Source: Bacillus sp. OV166 (lineage in GTDB: Bacteria > Bacillota > Bacilli > Bacillales > Cytobacillaceae). Taken from it: a stretch of 64,000 nucleotides of DNA. Within the stretch, counting starts at the first letter, position 1. Each line of letters opens with the position of its first letter. A program made the position numbers and the translations under genes. Positions 40,993 through 49,916 of the stretch are shown here, one piece after another. The notes below the pieces were generated by a model, which made no database searches, was not told where the DNA came from, and saw nothing but the letters and a program-made list of their open reading frames with translations. Location: the NCBI RefSeq assembly GCF_900177675.1, contig NZ_FXWM01000001.1, positions 1,125,001-1,189,000 on the forward strand, read 5' to 3'.

Positions 40993-42550
40993 TGAAATTC
41001 AAATTCGTAAAGGCTTACGAATGAAAGTGAACTGGGAAGAAGAAGGATTTGAAATTGTTGGCGAAGCTTCCAACGGGAAAGATACACTTGAATTGCTTAG
41101 GACCATGGATATTGATTTGGTCATTACAGATATGAGGATGCCCATTATGGATGGCCTTGAATTAGCTAAACGATGTCAGCAGGAATTTCCAAGAGTAAAA
41201 GTGATCGTATTATCGGGTTATTCCGATTTTGAATTGGTACGTGGTTCCATGAAGGAAGGGGTTAGAGACTATCTGTTAAAACCGGTAGCCCCAGATGAAT
41301 TAGTAGAAGCATTACGAAAAATTCGTAAAGAAATTGAGGAAGAGCGGCGAAAACAATTTGAAACGGCTCAGATGCGTCAGCTTGTTCTTACCCAGCTTCA
41401 AGAAGTACAGGAACAATACTTGCTCTATTTAGTTAAAGAGGAATGGTTACAGCTTAATCTGGTTATTGAAAGACTGCGCCAGCTACAACTCGAGGAACTT
41501 GTAAATGAGGACGCCATTGTCCAATTTGTCAGCGTGGAAATTAGAGAGGGCTTTGGCAATCCTAATCGATTAAAGGAGCTCTGGCTTCCTTTCCAAATGT
41601 TATGCAAAGAGATCTCAAAAGAGAATACAGGAACTTATTCGTTTTACGACCCAAGTTATGCTAATATGGTTCATTTTCTAATACGAATAGATATAAATAG
41701 TCCTTCTAGTTTGGTTGAAAGGGTACAACAGAATGTGAAAAGGTTGTTGAGTTTAGAAACGGTGATTGGAATCGGAAATGTTGTCAAGGGTCTAGCTAGC
41801 TTTAAGACAGGTTATATTTCCAGTTTGCTAGCTTGGAGTCAAAGTCAACTAGGCTGCCAATCACAAGTGATTGATGCGGCGATAACGAAAGAGGATGCAT
41901 TTGAGTTTTCACCTGATTTTGAAAGAAAGTTAACAAATGCAATTGAAAATGTTAATTTCGAGGCGTTTAAAGGAAATATTCAAACCATATTGAGAGGGAA
42001 TGGAAACCAATCGATTTTATCCTTTTCTTATGCTGCCAATCGAGTGTTATTTTTGTTAGGGTCTCTGGCAAAAAAATATGATATCGAAACGAAAGATATT
42101 CAAAAAATGATTTGGAATTGCCAACAAAGTATCTGGGAACTTAATTCGCAAAGTAAAGTGCTTGAAAACCTCTTTCAATTAGCTCAGTTAATCATTGAAA
42201 AGGTACGTATGGCGCGGTTTTCGAACGGGAAATTAATCGTTGATAGTGTTCGGCATTATCTAGATCAGCATTATGCTAGTGAAATTTCACTTACTCTTTT
42301 ATCTGAACTATTTCATATCAATAGTGCTCATTTATCGGAAACATTTAAAAATTATGTCGGGCAGAATTTTAGTGATTATCTGGTGAATTTACGAATGGAC
42401 AAAGCCCGGGAGTTTTTAAGAGATAAGCAACTAAAAATCATTGATGTAGCAAACTTAGTTGGCTTTTCTAACTCTGGATATTTCAGTACTGTTTTTAAAA
42501 AACACTTTGGACAAACCCCTGTTGAATTCCGTAATGCCTTAGATGTTTAA
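40967..42550 (+). CDS. Second response regulator with AraC domain, YesN type
   Basis: 527 residues. The receiver domain has ITDDE and phosphoacceptor Asp55 in ITDMRMPIMDG. The AraC-type DNA-binding domain occupies about 430-525 (LSELFHINSAHLSETFKNYVG and LVGFSNSGYFSTVFKKHFG). GAGGTG precedes the ATG pair at 40967/40970, and the gene overlaps the kinase end by 26 bp. The likely target is the fructan importer and GH32 genes downstream. Confidence 0.9.
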   Translation: MMKVIITDDEIQIRKGLRMKVNWEEEGFEIVGEASNGKDTLELLRTMDIDLVITDMRMPIMDGLELAKRCQQEFPRVKVIVLSGYSDFELVRGSMKEGVRDYLLKPVAPDELVEALRKIRKEIEEERRKQFETAQMRQLVLTQLQEVQEQYLLYLVKEEWLQLNLVIERLRQLQLEELVNEDAIVQFVSVEIREGFGNPNRLKELWLPFQMLCKEISKENTGTYSFYDPSYANMVHFLIRIDINSPSSLVERVQQNVKRLLSLETVIGIGNVVKGLASFKTGYISSLLAWSQSQLGCQSQVIDAAITKEDAFEFSPDFERKLTNAIENVNFEAFKGNIQTILRGNGNQSILSFSYAANRVLFLLGSLAKKYDIETKDIQKMIWNCQQSIWELNSQSKVLENLFQLAQLIIEKVRMARFSNGKLIVDSVRHYLDQHYASEISLTLLSELFHINSAHLSETFKNYVGQNFSDYLVNLRMDKAREFLRDKQLKIIDVANLVGFSNSGYFSTVFKKHFGQTPVEFRNALDV

Positions 42551-42576
42551 GTTTTCAAGAAAGAAAGGGAATGTTG

Positions 42577-43902
42577 ATGAAAAAATGGTTCACTATTTTT
42601 GCAATTATACTTTTGGGTATTTTAGTGTATGCGTTGTCCTTTTTTGATACATTCTCTGGTAGCACCCAAAAAGAGAAAGCGGAAAAACCAAAGAGTTCCG
42701 AACGAACTGAGTTGACGTTTTGGCGAAATAGTGGAAATACGGCTGAAAATAAAGCATTTGAAGAATTAGTTTCTGTTTTTGAAAAGGCAAACCCCGATAT
42801 CTCGGTGAATATGAAGTCTATTCCATACGGTGATTATGAAATAAGACTGCGGACAGAACTTGCTGCAGGAAACCCTCCGGATATTTTGACGATTGACAGT
42901 CCTACGCTTGCTCTGTATGCAAATACCGGATCGTTATTATCAATTGATCCATTTATGAGAAAGGAGGGGCAGATTGATGATATTCCTGCATCTACCTTGC
43001 GAGGATTAAGTTATAAGGGTCAAATTTACCTTGCACCGATTGTCGAGTCAAGTATTGCTTTATATTACAATAGACATTTATTTAAAGATGCCGGTATCCC
43101 TTATCCATCTGAAGATCCCAAAAACCCATTAACATGGGATGAGGTATTAGAGATTGCTAAAAAAGTAAATAATCCTGCAAAAGATGTGGTCGGTATTGAC
43201 CCGGCACAGAGTTTTAATGATGGAGAATCTCCTGCTTATTTTAAAACACCGCTCCTTTGGCAGTTTGGTGCTAATATTTTAAGTCCCGATGGAACTACGG
43301 CAAGTGGATATTTAGATTCAAAAGAAGCGTTAGATGCCCTTCAATTTTATCAAGATTTATATCATAAAAATGCTGTTGCCTCATTTGAATTACCCCCAGC
43401 TGCGTTTGAGTCAGGCAAACTTGCGATGACTGTGCTTGGTTCTTGGACACTTGCAGATCTGGAAAAAAATCACCCTGAATTCAAGCTGGGAGAAGATTTT
43501 GGAGTAACGCCACTGCCAAAGGATAAGTATCAGTTTGTTCCAAATGGAGGATGGGCGCTCGGAATCACCTCTAAATCAAAACATCCACAAGAAGCATGGA
43601 AGTTTATTAAATATGTGACAAGTTATGAAGGAATGAAAAAGTATGTAACTATAACAGGTGATGTTCCTGCAAGATACTCAGTAGCAAAAGATTTTCCAGA
43701 GCTGAACGAATATCCTAAGAACATTTTCTTACAGCAAACGCAAAAATATTCAAGGAACCGCCCGGTTACTCCTGCGTATCCGGTTGTTAGTGATGCAATA
43801 AGGAAATTATTTGAGGATGTTGGAATCGGCGGGAAGGATGTAAATGCTTCGGCGAAGGAAGCTGTAGAAAAAATCAATGCAGGGCTTAAAGAAATTCAAT
43901 AA
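42577..43902 (+). CDS. Membrane-anchored sugar-binding protein without lipobox
   Basis: 441 residues with a family 1 solute-binding domain (LTFWRNSGNTAENKAFEELV onward). The N-terminus is a single hydrophobic helix (KKWFTIFAIILLGILVYALS) without cysteine, so it is neither a lipoprotein nor clearly cleaved. It is probably tethered by the helix. No permease follows directly; it is preceded by a kinase and regulator 26 bp upstream. By analogy with sugar-binding proteins that partner LytS-type kinases (XylFII with LytS), it is likely the sensory subunit of this system. AAAGGGA lies 6 nt before the ATG at 42577. Confidence 0.85.
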   Translation: MKKWFTIFAIILLGILVYALSFFDTFSGSTQKEKAEKPKSSERTELTFWRNSGNTAENKAFEELVSVFEKANPDISVNMKSIPYGDYEIRLRTELAAGNPPDILTIDSPTLALYANTGSLLSIDPFMRKEGQIDDIPASTLRGLSYKGQIYLAPIVESSIALYYNRHLFKDAGIPYPSEDPKNPLTWDEVLEIAKKVNNPAKDVVGIDPAQSFNDGESPAYFKTPLLWQFGANILSPDGTTASGYLDSKEALDALQFYQDLYHKNAVASFELPPAAFESGKLAMTVLGSWTLADLEKNHPEFKLGEDFGVTPLPKDKYQFVPNGGWALGITSKSKHPQEAWKFIKYVTSYEGMKKYVTITGDVPARYSVAKDFPELNEYPKNIFLQQTQKYSRNRPVTPAYPVVSDAIRKLFEDVGIGGKDVNASAKEAVEKINAGLKEIQ

Positions 43903-43920
43903 ATTGGGGGCAGGGATTAA

Positions 43921-44307
43921 ATGAATAAACCTGAAATAACCATGAAAAGTCTCACACCAATCCTTCGTATATTTGATGAGTCTAAAGCCAGAGAGTTTTA
44001 CTTGAGTTTTCTGGGATTTGTGCTGGATTGGGAGCATCGATTTGAGGAAAATATGCCGTTGTATATGCAAATATCCTATAAAAATTGTATCATTCATCTT
44101 TCTGAGCATCATGGTGATTGCTGTCCAGGTGCAGCGGTGAGGATTGAAGTGGGGAACATCGAGTCATTTCATTCACAGCTTCTTTCAAAGGATTATAAGT
44201 ACGCCCGTCCTGGCATAGAAGAAACTCCATGGAAAACCAAAGAACTATGCATTCATGACCCGTTTGGCAATAGAATAATATTCTTTGAGAGCACCTCTTC
44301 TAGTTAA
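43921..44307 (+). CDS. Glyoxalase/bleomycin-resistance-like VOC protein
   Basis: 128 residues: SLTPILRIFDESKAREFYLSFLGF, the central YKNCIIHLSEHHGD and closing LCIHDPFGNRIIFFE. This matches the glyoxalase superfamily clade related to bleomycin-binding proteins. It begins 18 bp after the sensor protein and may be co-transcribed. A functional link with fructan use is not evident. Confidence 0.85.
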   Translation: MNKPEITMKSLTPILRIFDESKAREFYLSFLGFVLDWEHRFEENMPLYMQISYKNCIIHLSEHHGDCCPGAAVRIEVGNIESFHSQLLSKDYKYARPGIEETPWKTKELCIHDPFGNRIIFFESTSSS

Positions 44308-44451
44308 GGAACTAGGGGAGTTTTTTTTTGTTGGTACGTGCTTTAAAAGGCATCTCCCACTTCCTCTCATATGTTTTAACAATCCACCTTAATCATAAAT
44401 AAAAAAACAAAAGAAATGCGTGAATCCTTTGTTAATTATTCCGAAGGGAAC

Positions 44452-44465
44452 TGGAACCGTTTCCA
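44452..44465. promoter_or_regulatory. Candidate cre or LacI-type operator before the fructan importer
   Basis: TGGAACCGTTTCCA is a near-palindrome with central CG, matching the core of the cre consensus (TGNAANCGNWNNCW). It is 113 bp upstream of the LplB-like gene. Confidence 0.6.
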
Positions 44466-44472
44466 ACTGCCG

Positions 44473-44517
44473 AAAATATTAAACCTCCTTTTCCAAAGAT
44501 ATTAAACTCCCCCTTTT
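44473..44517 (+). promoter_or_regulatory. Direct repeat, candidate response-regulator sites
   Basis: ATATTAAACCTCC (44476) and ATATTAAACTCCC (44499) recur with 23-bp spacing, about two helical turns, each followed by a CT-rich stretch. Tandem sites of this geometry are usual for AraC-type activators; the YesN-like regulator encoded nearby is the likely ligand. Confidence 0.5.
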
Positions 44518-44578
44518 TACAAATTTGTTAAAGTAAAACCAGATAAAGAAAAAAGCTATTAGATAGGAGGTTAAGAGC

Positions 44579-45556
44579 TTGCAAGAGTTAGTAAATGTTC
44601 AAAAAGAACCAGTTGTACAGATCCAAGCGGAAAAGAAAGCAGCTTCGAAACTGACAGGCAAATTGGAATATATCAAGAAAAACTATCATCTTTATTTGCT
44701 GATTGCTCCAGCTGTTATTCTAACAATCATTTTTAAATATATCCCCATGTATGGAGCCATTATTGCCTTTAAAGATTTTAGTACGATCAAAGGGATTTTA
44801 GGAAGCGATTGGGTCGGATTTGATAATTTCACCAAATTCTTATCTTCACCTAACTTTACTGACATTTTTATGAATACGCTTAAACTCAGTTTTTTTGGCT
44901 TAATCGTTGGGTTCCCTGTCCCTATCATCCTTTCATTGATGCTTAATCAACTACGAAGGGCGGCCATTAAAAAAAATATTCAACTCGTGCTCTATGCACC
45001 AAATTTTATTTCTGTGGTTGTAATTGTTGGTATGGTGTTTATTTTCTTATCACCAACAGGCCCTATCAATCAATTGGTTAGCTTCATCACTGGAAAGCCG
45101 CTTATGTTCATGTCAAATCCAGATTATTTCCGATCAATCTATATTATCTCTGGTATTTGGCAGGCGGCAGGCTGGTCATCGATTATCTACGTGGCGGCTT
45201 TATCGAATGTTGACCCTGAATTACACAATGCAGCAACGATTGATGGAGCAAATATTCTTCAAAGAATGATTCACATCGATTTACCGACATTGAAACCATT
45301 AATGGCAGTAACATTTATACTGGCTGCTGGAGGGATTATGTCGATTGGATTTGAAAAAGCATATTTAATGCAAACCGCAATGAATTTGCCTTCTTCCGAA
45401 ATTCTGCCAACTTATGTGTATAAAGTAGGTTTGCAGTCCGGCGACTATGCTTATTCAACAGCTGTTGGTCTGTTTAATTCAGTCATTAATGTAATCTTGT
45501 TAATCGTAGTTAATAAAATCGTTAAGAAGTTAAACGAAGGTGAAGGTTTATATTAA
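44579..45556 (+). CDS. ABC transporter permease, LplB type
   Basis: 325 residues. A hydrophilic N-terminal tail of about 40 residues is followed by six helices and the EAA-type loop LHNAATIDGANILQRMIHIDLPTLKP (about 220-245). It belongs to the LplB/YesP group importing larger oligosaccharides. The start is TTG with AGGAGG 8 nt upstream. First gene of a permease-permease-binding protein-GH32 operon. Confidence 0.92.
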   Translation: MQELVNVQKEPVVQIQAEKKAASKLTGKLEYIKKNYHLYLLIAPAVILTIIFKYIPMYGAIIAFKDFSTIKGILGSDWVGFDNFTKFLSSPNFTDIFMNTLKLSFFGLIVGFPVPIILSLMLNQLRRAAIKKNIQLVLYAPNFISVVVIVGMVFIFLSPTGPINQLVSFITGKPLMFMSNPDYFRSIYIISGIWQAAGWSSIIYVAALSNVDPELHNAATIDGANILQRMIHIDLPTLKPLMAVTFILAAGGIMSIGFEKAYLMQTAMNLPSSEILPTYVYKVGLQSGDYAYSTAVGLFNSVINVILLIVVNKIVKKLNEGEGLY

Positions 45557-45574
45557 CGAGAAAGGAGTCTTGAT

Positions 45575-46456
45575 ATGAATATAAAGCACACCCGCATAGA
45601 CCGAATCATATTAGGCTTTAATAATATCTTTCTGTGCTTAGCCGTATTAATCGTGTTGGTTCCCTTGGTATATGTCGTTCTTGCGTCATTCATGGATCCA
45701 ACAGTGTTATTAAATAAAGGGATTTCGTTCAATTTTTCAGATTGGAGTTTTAAAGGATATCAGTTGATTTTATCCAATGATGCGATGGTCCATGGCTTTA
45801 TCAATTCTATTCTTTATTCAGTAGGATTTGCCGTTATAACCGTTGTGGTTTGTATTTTTGCTGCCTATCCATTATCGGTAAATGGCTTTGTCGGGAAAAA
45901 TTTCTTCATGACACTGTTTATCATAACCATCTTCTTTGGCGGTGGACTTATCCCAACCTACCTAGTAGTAAAAGACCTCGGAATGTTAAACACCCCATGG
46001 GCGATTTTAATTCCGGGCGCCGTGAATGTTTGGAATATTATCCTAGCAAGGACTTATTTTAAAAGTATTCCTTATGAATTACATGAAGCAGCAAAAGTGG
46101 ATGGAGCATCCGATCTACTAATCTTTTTTAAAATCGTTATGCCACTTTCCAAACCTATCATTTTCGTCCTAGCAATGTATGCATTTGTTGGTCAATGGAA
46201 CTCTTATTTTGATGCGATGATTTATCTCGAGGATCCGAAATTGCACCCATTACAATTAGTTTTGAGGTCAATATTGATTCAAAATCAAACAGGCCCAGGA
46301 ATGATTAGTGATCAGCAGGCAATGGCTGAACTTAAAAAGCTCTCAGAAATGATCAAATACTCATCGATTGTTATTTCTAGTCTTCCGCTTATTATCATGT
46401 ATCCGTTTTTCCAAAAGTACTTTGAAAAAGGTGTCATGGTGGGTTCATTGAAATAA
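45575..46456 (+). CDS. ABC transporter permease, YtcP/YesQ type
   Basis: 293 residues, six helices, EAA loop LHEAAKVDGASDLLIFFKIVMPLSKP (about 170-195) and typical ending FEKGVMVGSLK. AAAGGAG precedes the ATG by 7 nt. Paired with the LplB-like permease. The ATPase must come from elsewhere, probably the MsmX-type shared subunit. Confidence 0.92.
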   Translation: MNIKHTRIDRIILGFNNIFLCLAVLIVLVPLVYVVLASFMDPTVLLNKGISFNFSDWSFKGYQLILSNDAMVHGFINSILYSVGFAVITVVVCIFAAYPLSVNGFVGKNFFMTLFIITIFFGGGLIPTYLVVKDLGMLNTPWAILIPGAVNVWNIILARTYFKSIPYELHEAAKVDGASDLLIFFKIVMPLSKPIIFVLAMYAFVGQWNSYFDAMIYLEDPKLHPLQLVLRSILIQNQTGPGMISDQQAMAELKKLSEMIKYSSIVISSLPLIIMYPFFQKYFEKGVMVGSLK

Positions 46457-46478
46457 TGAGCCAATTTAATAGATTTTA

Positions 46479-46493
46479 TTGTAAATGCTTACA
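46479..46493. promoter_or_regulatory. Candidate intra-operon cre site
   Basis: TTGTAAATGCTTACA fits the cre consensus with one mismatch. It lies between the second permease and the binding-protein gene, where bound CcpA could act as a roadblock. Confidence 0.45.
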
Positions 46494-46517
46494 CACAATA
46501 TTTAGGAGGGTAATGAT

Positions 46518-48134
46518 ATGAAAAATGTAAAAAAAGTTATGGCTGCATCACTTGCTACGATATTACTAGTTTCAGGCTGCAGTAACAGCAGCAAAAGTGA
46601 AACAGCATCATCAAAAGAGTATAAACTAAAGGATGTAACATTTCCTTTAAAAGAAAAAGTGACATTGAATTTTATGACCCAAAGCTCCCCATTAGCGCCG
46701 GCTGATCCTAATAAAAAATTAATTTATAAGCGTTTGGAAGACCAGTCGGGTGTTCATATTAAGTGGAAAAACTATACCTCTGATGCTTTTATTGAAAAAA
46801 GAAATCTGGCAATGGCAAGCGGCGATCTGCCGGATGCCATCCTCGATGCAGGTTTTAATGACCATGACCTATTAAAACTTGCAAAAGATGGTGCGATTGT
46901 TCCGGTGGAAGATTTAATAGAGAAGTACATGCCTAACCTACAAAAGGTTTTGGAAGCAGCACCTGAATATAAAGCAATGATGACTGCTCCTGATGGACAT
47001 ATTTACTCTTTCCCATGGATTGAGGAGTTAGGTTCAGGAAAAGAAAGTATTCACTCGGTTGATGATTTCCCATGGATCAATGTGGAATGGTTAAATAAAT
47101 TAGGGTTAAAAATGCCGACAACGACAGATGAATTAAAGCAAGTATTGATTGCCTTTAAAACAAAAGATCCAAATGGGAACGGAAAAGCGGATGAAATCCC
47201 GATGTCGTTTATTGGAAAGCAAGCAGGCGGGGAAGACCTAGCATTCTTATTTGGCTCGTTTGGCCTTGGTGAAAACTGGGATCATACGGTTGTAAGCAAT
47301 GATGGAAAAGTTACGTTTACTGCATCAGATAAAGGTTACAAAGAGGGAATGAAATTTCTCAATGAGTTATATAAAGAAGGTCTAATCGATGTTGAAGCGT
47401 TTGAACAAGATTGGAACACGTATCTAGCAAAAGGCAAAGATAATCGTTATGGTTTATATTTCACTTGGGATAAAGCTAATATTACTGGTATGAATGACAA
47501 ATATGACCTAATGAAGCCGCTAGCTGGTCCTGATGGCCATGTGAATGTTGCAAGAACCAATGGAATGGGATTTGATAGAGGAAGAATGGTTATCACAAGT
47601 GCGGATAAGAACATTGAACTGACTGCAAAATGGATTGATCAATTATATGAACCAAAACAATCTGTTCAAGATAACTGGGGTACGTATGGTGATAAAACTA
47701 AACAAAATATCTTTGAATTAGATGAAGCAGCAGGAATGCTAAAACATTTACCTTTATCAGGTACAGCACCAGTGGAATTAAGACAAAAAACAAATATCGG
47801 CGGACCATTAGCGATTTTAGATGAGTATTATGGAAAAGTTACCACAAAACCAGATGATGCTGCATGGAGATTAGGATTAATGAAGGATGTTATGACTCCT
47901 CATATGACTGCAGAAAATATTTATCCAAGAGTATTCTTCTCATTAGAAGATAGCGATAAACTTACAACAATTGAAACGGATATGTTTGCTTTCGTTATGA
48001 GAAAACGGGCCGAATGGATTCAAAATGGCAAAGTGGAAAAAGAATGGGATGGATATTTGAAAGAATTAGACCGCTTAGGATTACAAGAGTGGTTAAAGAT
48101 TAAACAAGCAGGATACGACAGGAACACAAAATAA
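46518..48134 (+). CDS. Oligosaccharide-binding lipoprotein, LipO type
   Basis: 538 residues. Lipobox LLVSGC (Cys21), then a large family 1 binding domain of the LipO/YtcQ group (KVTLNFMTQSSPLAPADPNKK onward). A calcium-site-like segment DPNGNGKADEIP (about 215-226) is usual for this group. It is the substrate-capture subunit for the LplB/YtcP permeases. By context it binds fructo-oligosaccharides or levan fragments. AGGAGGG precedes the ATG. Confidence 0.9.
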   Translation: MKNVKKVMAASLATILLVSGCSNSSKSETASSKEYKLKDVTFPLKEKVTLNFMTQSSPLAPADPNKKLIYKRLEDQSGVHIKWKNYTSDAFIEKRNLAMASGDLPDAILDAGFNDHDLLKLAKDGAIVPVEDLIEKYMPNLQKVLEAAPEYKAMMTAPDGHIYSFPWIEELGSGKESIHSVDDFPWINVEWLNKLGLKMPTTTDELKQVLIAFKTKDPNGNGKADEIPMSFIGKQAGGEDLAFLFGSFGLGENWDHTVVSNDGKVTFTASDKGYKEGMKFLNELYKEGLIDVEAFEQDWNTYLAKGKDNRYGLYFTWDKANITGMNDKYDLMKPLAGPDGHVNVARTNGMGFDRGRMVITSADKNIELTAKWIDQLYEPKQSVQDNWGTYGDKTKQNIFELDEAAGMLKHLPLSGTAPVELRQKTNIGGPLAILDEYYGKVTTKPDDAAWRLGLMKDVMTPHMTAENIYPRVFFSLEDSDKLTTIETDMFAFVMRKRAEWIQNGKVEKEWDGYLKELDRLGLQEWLKIKQAGYDRNTK

Positions 48135-48226
48135 TCGATTTTAAGTAATAGGGCTGAGGTTGTACTGTGCAAGCATACGTACAGCCTTGTTCCAATTTAG
48201 AATGATAGAAATTCATAAAAAATGGC

Positions 48227-48327
48227 GATGAAAGACAAATCCAACGGAAAGCTAGTGAGATCTGTCCATCATAGGGTGGATGAAAGACAAATCTAATTGA
48301 AAGCCAGTGAGATCTGTCCATCATAAT
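48227..48327. repeat. Two tandem copies of a 52-bp repeat
   Basis: Units start at 48227 and 48279 (period 52), each running from GATGAAAGACAAATC to GAGATCTGTCCATCAT, which are partly complementary. The complement of the 20179-20290 unit matches this one over most of its length. They sit in the intergenic part of the fructan operon. Confidence 0.85.
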
Positions 48328-48369
48328 CGAAATAAAAGATATTAAGAGAAAACAAAGGAGTGACACATA

Positions 48370-49848
48370 ATGACACAACTATATAAAGAAAAATATCGTC
48401 AGCAGTTTCATTTTTCACCTGAAGAAAAATGGATGAACGACCCGAATGGAATGGTCTTTTTTAATAATGAGTATCACCTTTTTTATCAATACCATCCATT
48501 TGGTACCACATGGGGACCAATGCACTGGGGACATGCGGTTAGTAAAGATCTAATTCACTGGGAACAACTGCCGATCGCGCTATATCCAGATGAGCATGGT
48601 GCAATTTTCTCTGGAAGTGCAGTAGTGGATTGGAATAACACATCAGGATTTTTCCAGAATGGACCTGGGTTGGTAGCCATTTATACGAGTGCGGATAACT
48701 ATCCAGATTCCGAGCGGCCGCGTCAGCGTCAAAGTCTTGCTTATAGTACCGACAATGGAAGAACATGGACCAAATACGAAGGAAATCCCGTACTTTCTGA
48801 TGTAAACATTACCGATTATCGTGATCCAAAGGTTTTTTGGCATGAAGAAACAAATAAATGGGTAATGGTGCTAGCGACTGGACAATCCATCACCATTTAC
48901 ACCTCTCCAAACCTAAAAGATTGGGAGTTTGCAAGTGAATTTGGAAATAATGCTGGGTCACATGACGGCGTTTGGGAATGCCCTGACCTGTTTCAATTGC
49001 CAGTAGATGGTGATGAAAACATCCAAAAATGGGTCCTGTTTGTCAGCATTGGTGATAATCATGATTTCAAAGAAGGTTCAAGAACACAATATTTTATAGG
49101 TGATTTTGACGGAACAACCTTTGTAAATGAAAATACTGATGAAACAATTCTTTGGATTGATCATGGCAGGGATAATTATGCAGGCGTAAGTTGGTCTGAT
49201 ATCCCAGCTGAAGATGGAAGAAGAATTTATATTGGCTGGATGAGTAATTGGCGTTATGCAAATCAAGTACCATCTGAAGATTGGCGGAGTGCGATGACCT
49301 TGCCAAGAGAATTATCGTTAACTTCTAGTGAGGATGGAGTTCGCTTGGTCCAGAAAGTAGTACCAGAAATTAATTCGATTCGAAAAGGTTCACAAGGTTA
49401 TCAAAATCTAACGATTGAATCAAACCAACCCACATCTTTTAACATGTTCAGTCCATTAATGGAAGTGAATATGGAGTTTGAAAAACAAACTTCTAATTCC
49501 TTTGGTATCGTTTTACAAAGTTCTGAAGATGAAAAGACAGTGATTCGTTATGATGTGGAAAAGGAACTAATATCAGTTGACAGAACTAATGCTGGAGATA
49601 ATAGTTTTTCAGAATCTTTCCCAGCGGTACAAAATGCTTCGCTGAAGACGAAAAATGACAGAATCAAACTTCAAATCTTTATTGATGCTTCTTCCATAGA
49701 AGTATTTGCAAATGATGGCAAGGTAGTATTTACTAGCTTAATCTTTCCAAACCAACCATATGAGAAAATTGTTTTATTTTCAAACGAAGGAAATATCCGA
49801 GTGTCTTCATTAAAACTAACAGAACTAGATTCCATTTGGGGGAAGTAA
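48370..49848 (+). CDS. Cytoplasmic GH32 beta-fructosidase
   Basis: 492 residues without signal peptide. The five-bladed GH32 catalytic domain has the nucleophile Asp24 in WMNDPNG, Asp152 in YRDPKV and the acid/base Glu203 in WECPDLF. A C-terminal beta-sandwich (about 345-490, with FIDASSIEVFANDGK) completes the fold. It probably removes fructose from imported fructo-oligosaccharides, levan fragments or sucrose. AAAGGAG precedes the ATG. It follows the importer genes and precedes the secreted GH32 enzyme. Confidence 0.93.
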   Translation: MTQLYKEKYRQQFHFSPEEKWMNDPNGMVFFNNEYHLFYQYHPFGTTWGPMHWGHAVSKDLIHWEQLPIALYPDEHGAIFSGSAVVDWNNTSGFFQNGPGLVAIYTSADNYPDSERPRQRQSLAYSTDNGRTWTKYEGNPVLSDVNITDYRDPKVFWHEETNKWVMVLATGQSITIYTSPNLKDWEFASEFGNNAGSHDGVWECPDLFQLPVDGDENIQKWVLFVSIGDNHDFKEGSRTQYFIGDFDGTTFVNENTDETILWIDHGRDNYAGVSWSDIPAEDGRRIYIGWMSNWRYANQVPSEDWRSAMTLPRELSLTSSEDGVRLVQKVVPEINSIRKGSQGYQNLTIESNQPTSFNMFSPLMEVNMEFEKQTSNSFGIVLQSSEDEKTVIRYDVEKELISVDRTNAGDNSFSESFPAVQNASLKTKNDRIKLQIFIDASSIEVFANDGKVVFTSLIFPNQPYEKIVLFSNEGNIRVSSLKLTELDSIWGK

Positions 49849-49857
49849 CTTTATTAG

Positions 49858-49899
49858 GCAAAGCTCTAATCGAATAAATTGGGTTAGAGCCTTGTTTTT
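49858..49899 (+). terminator. Hairpin between the two GH32 genes
   Basis: AAGCTCTAA pairs with TTAGAGCCTT around a 15-nt loop, followed by five T. A similar hairpin follows the next gene. It may partially terminate transcription inside the operon. Confidence 0.65.
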
Positions 49900-49916
49900 G
49901 GAAGAGAGGGCAAAGG

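Noticed and set aside
26173..44307. The four VOC/glyoxalase genes as a linked resistance system
   Set aside because: They are from different subgroups, scattered over 18 kb and share no regulatory elements.
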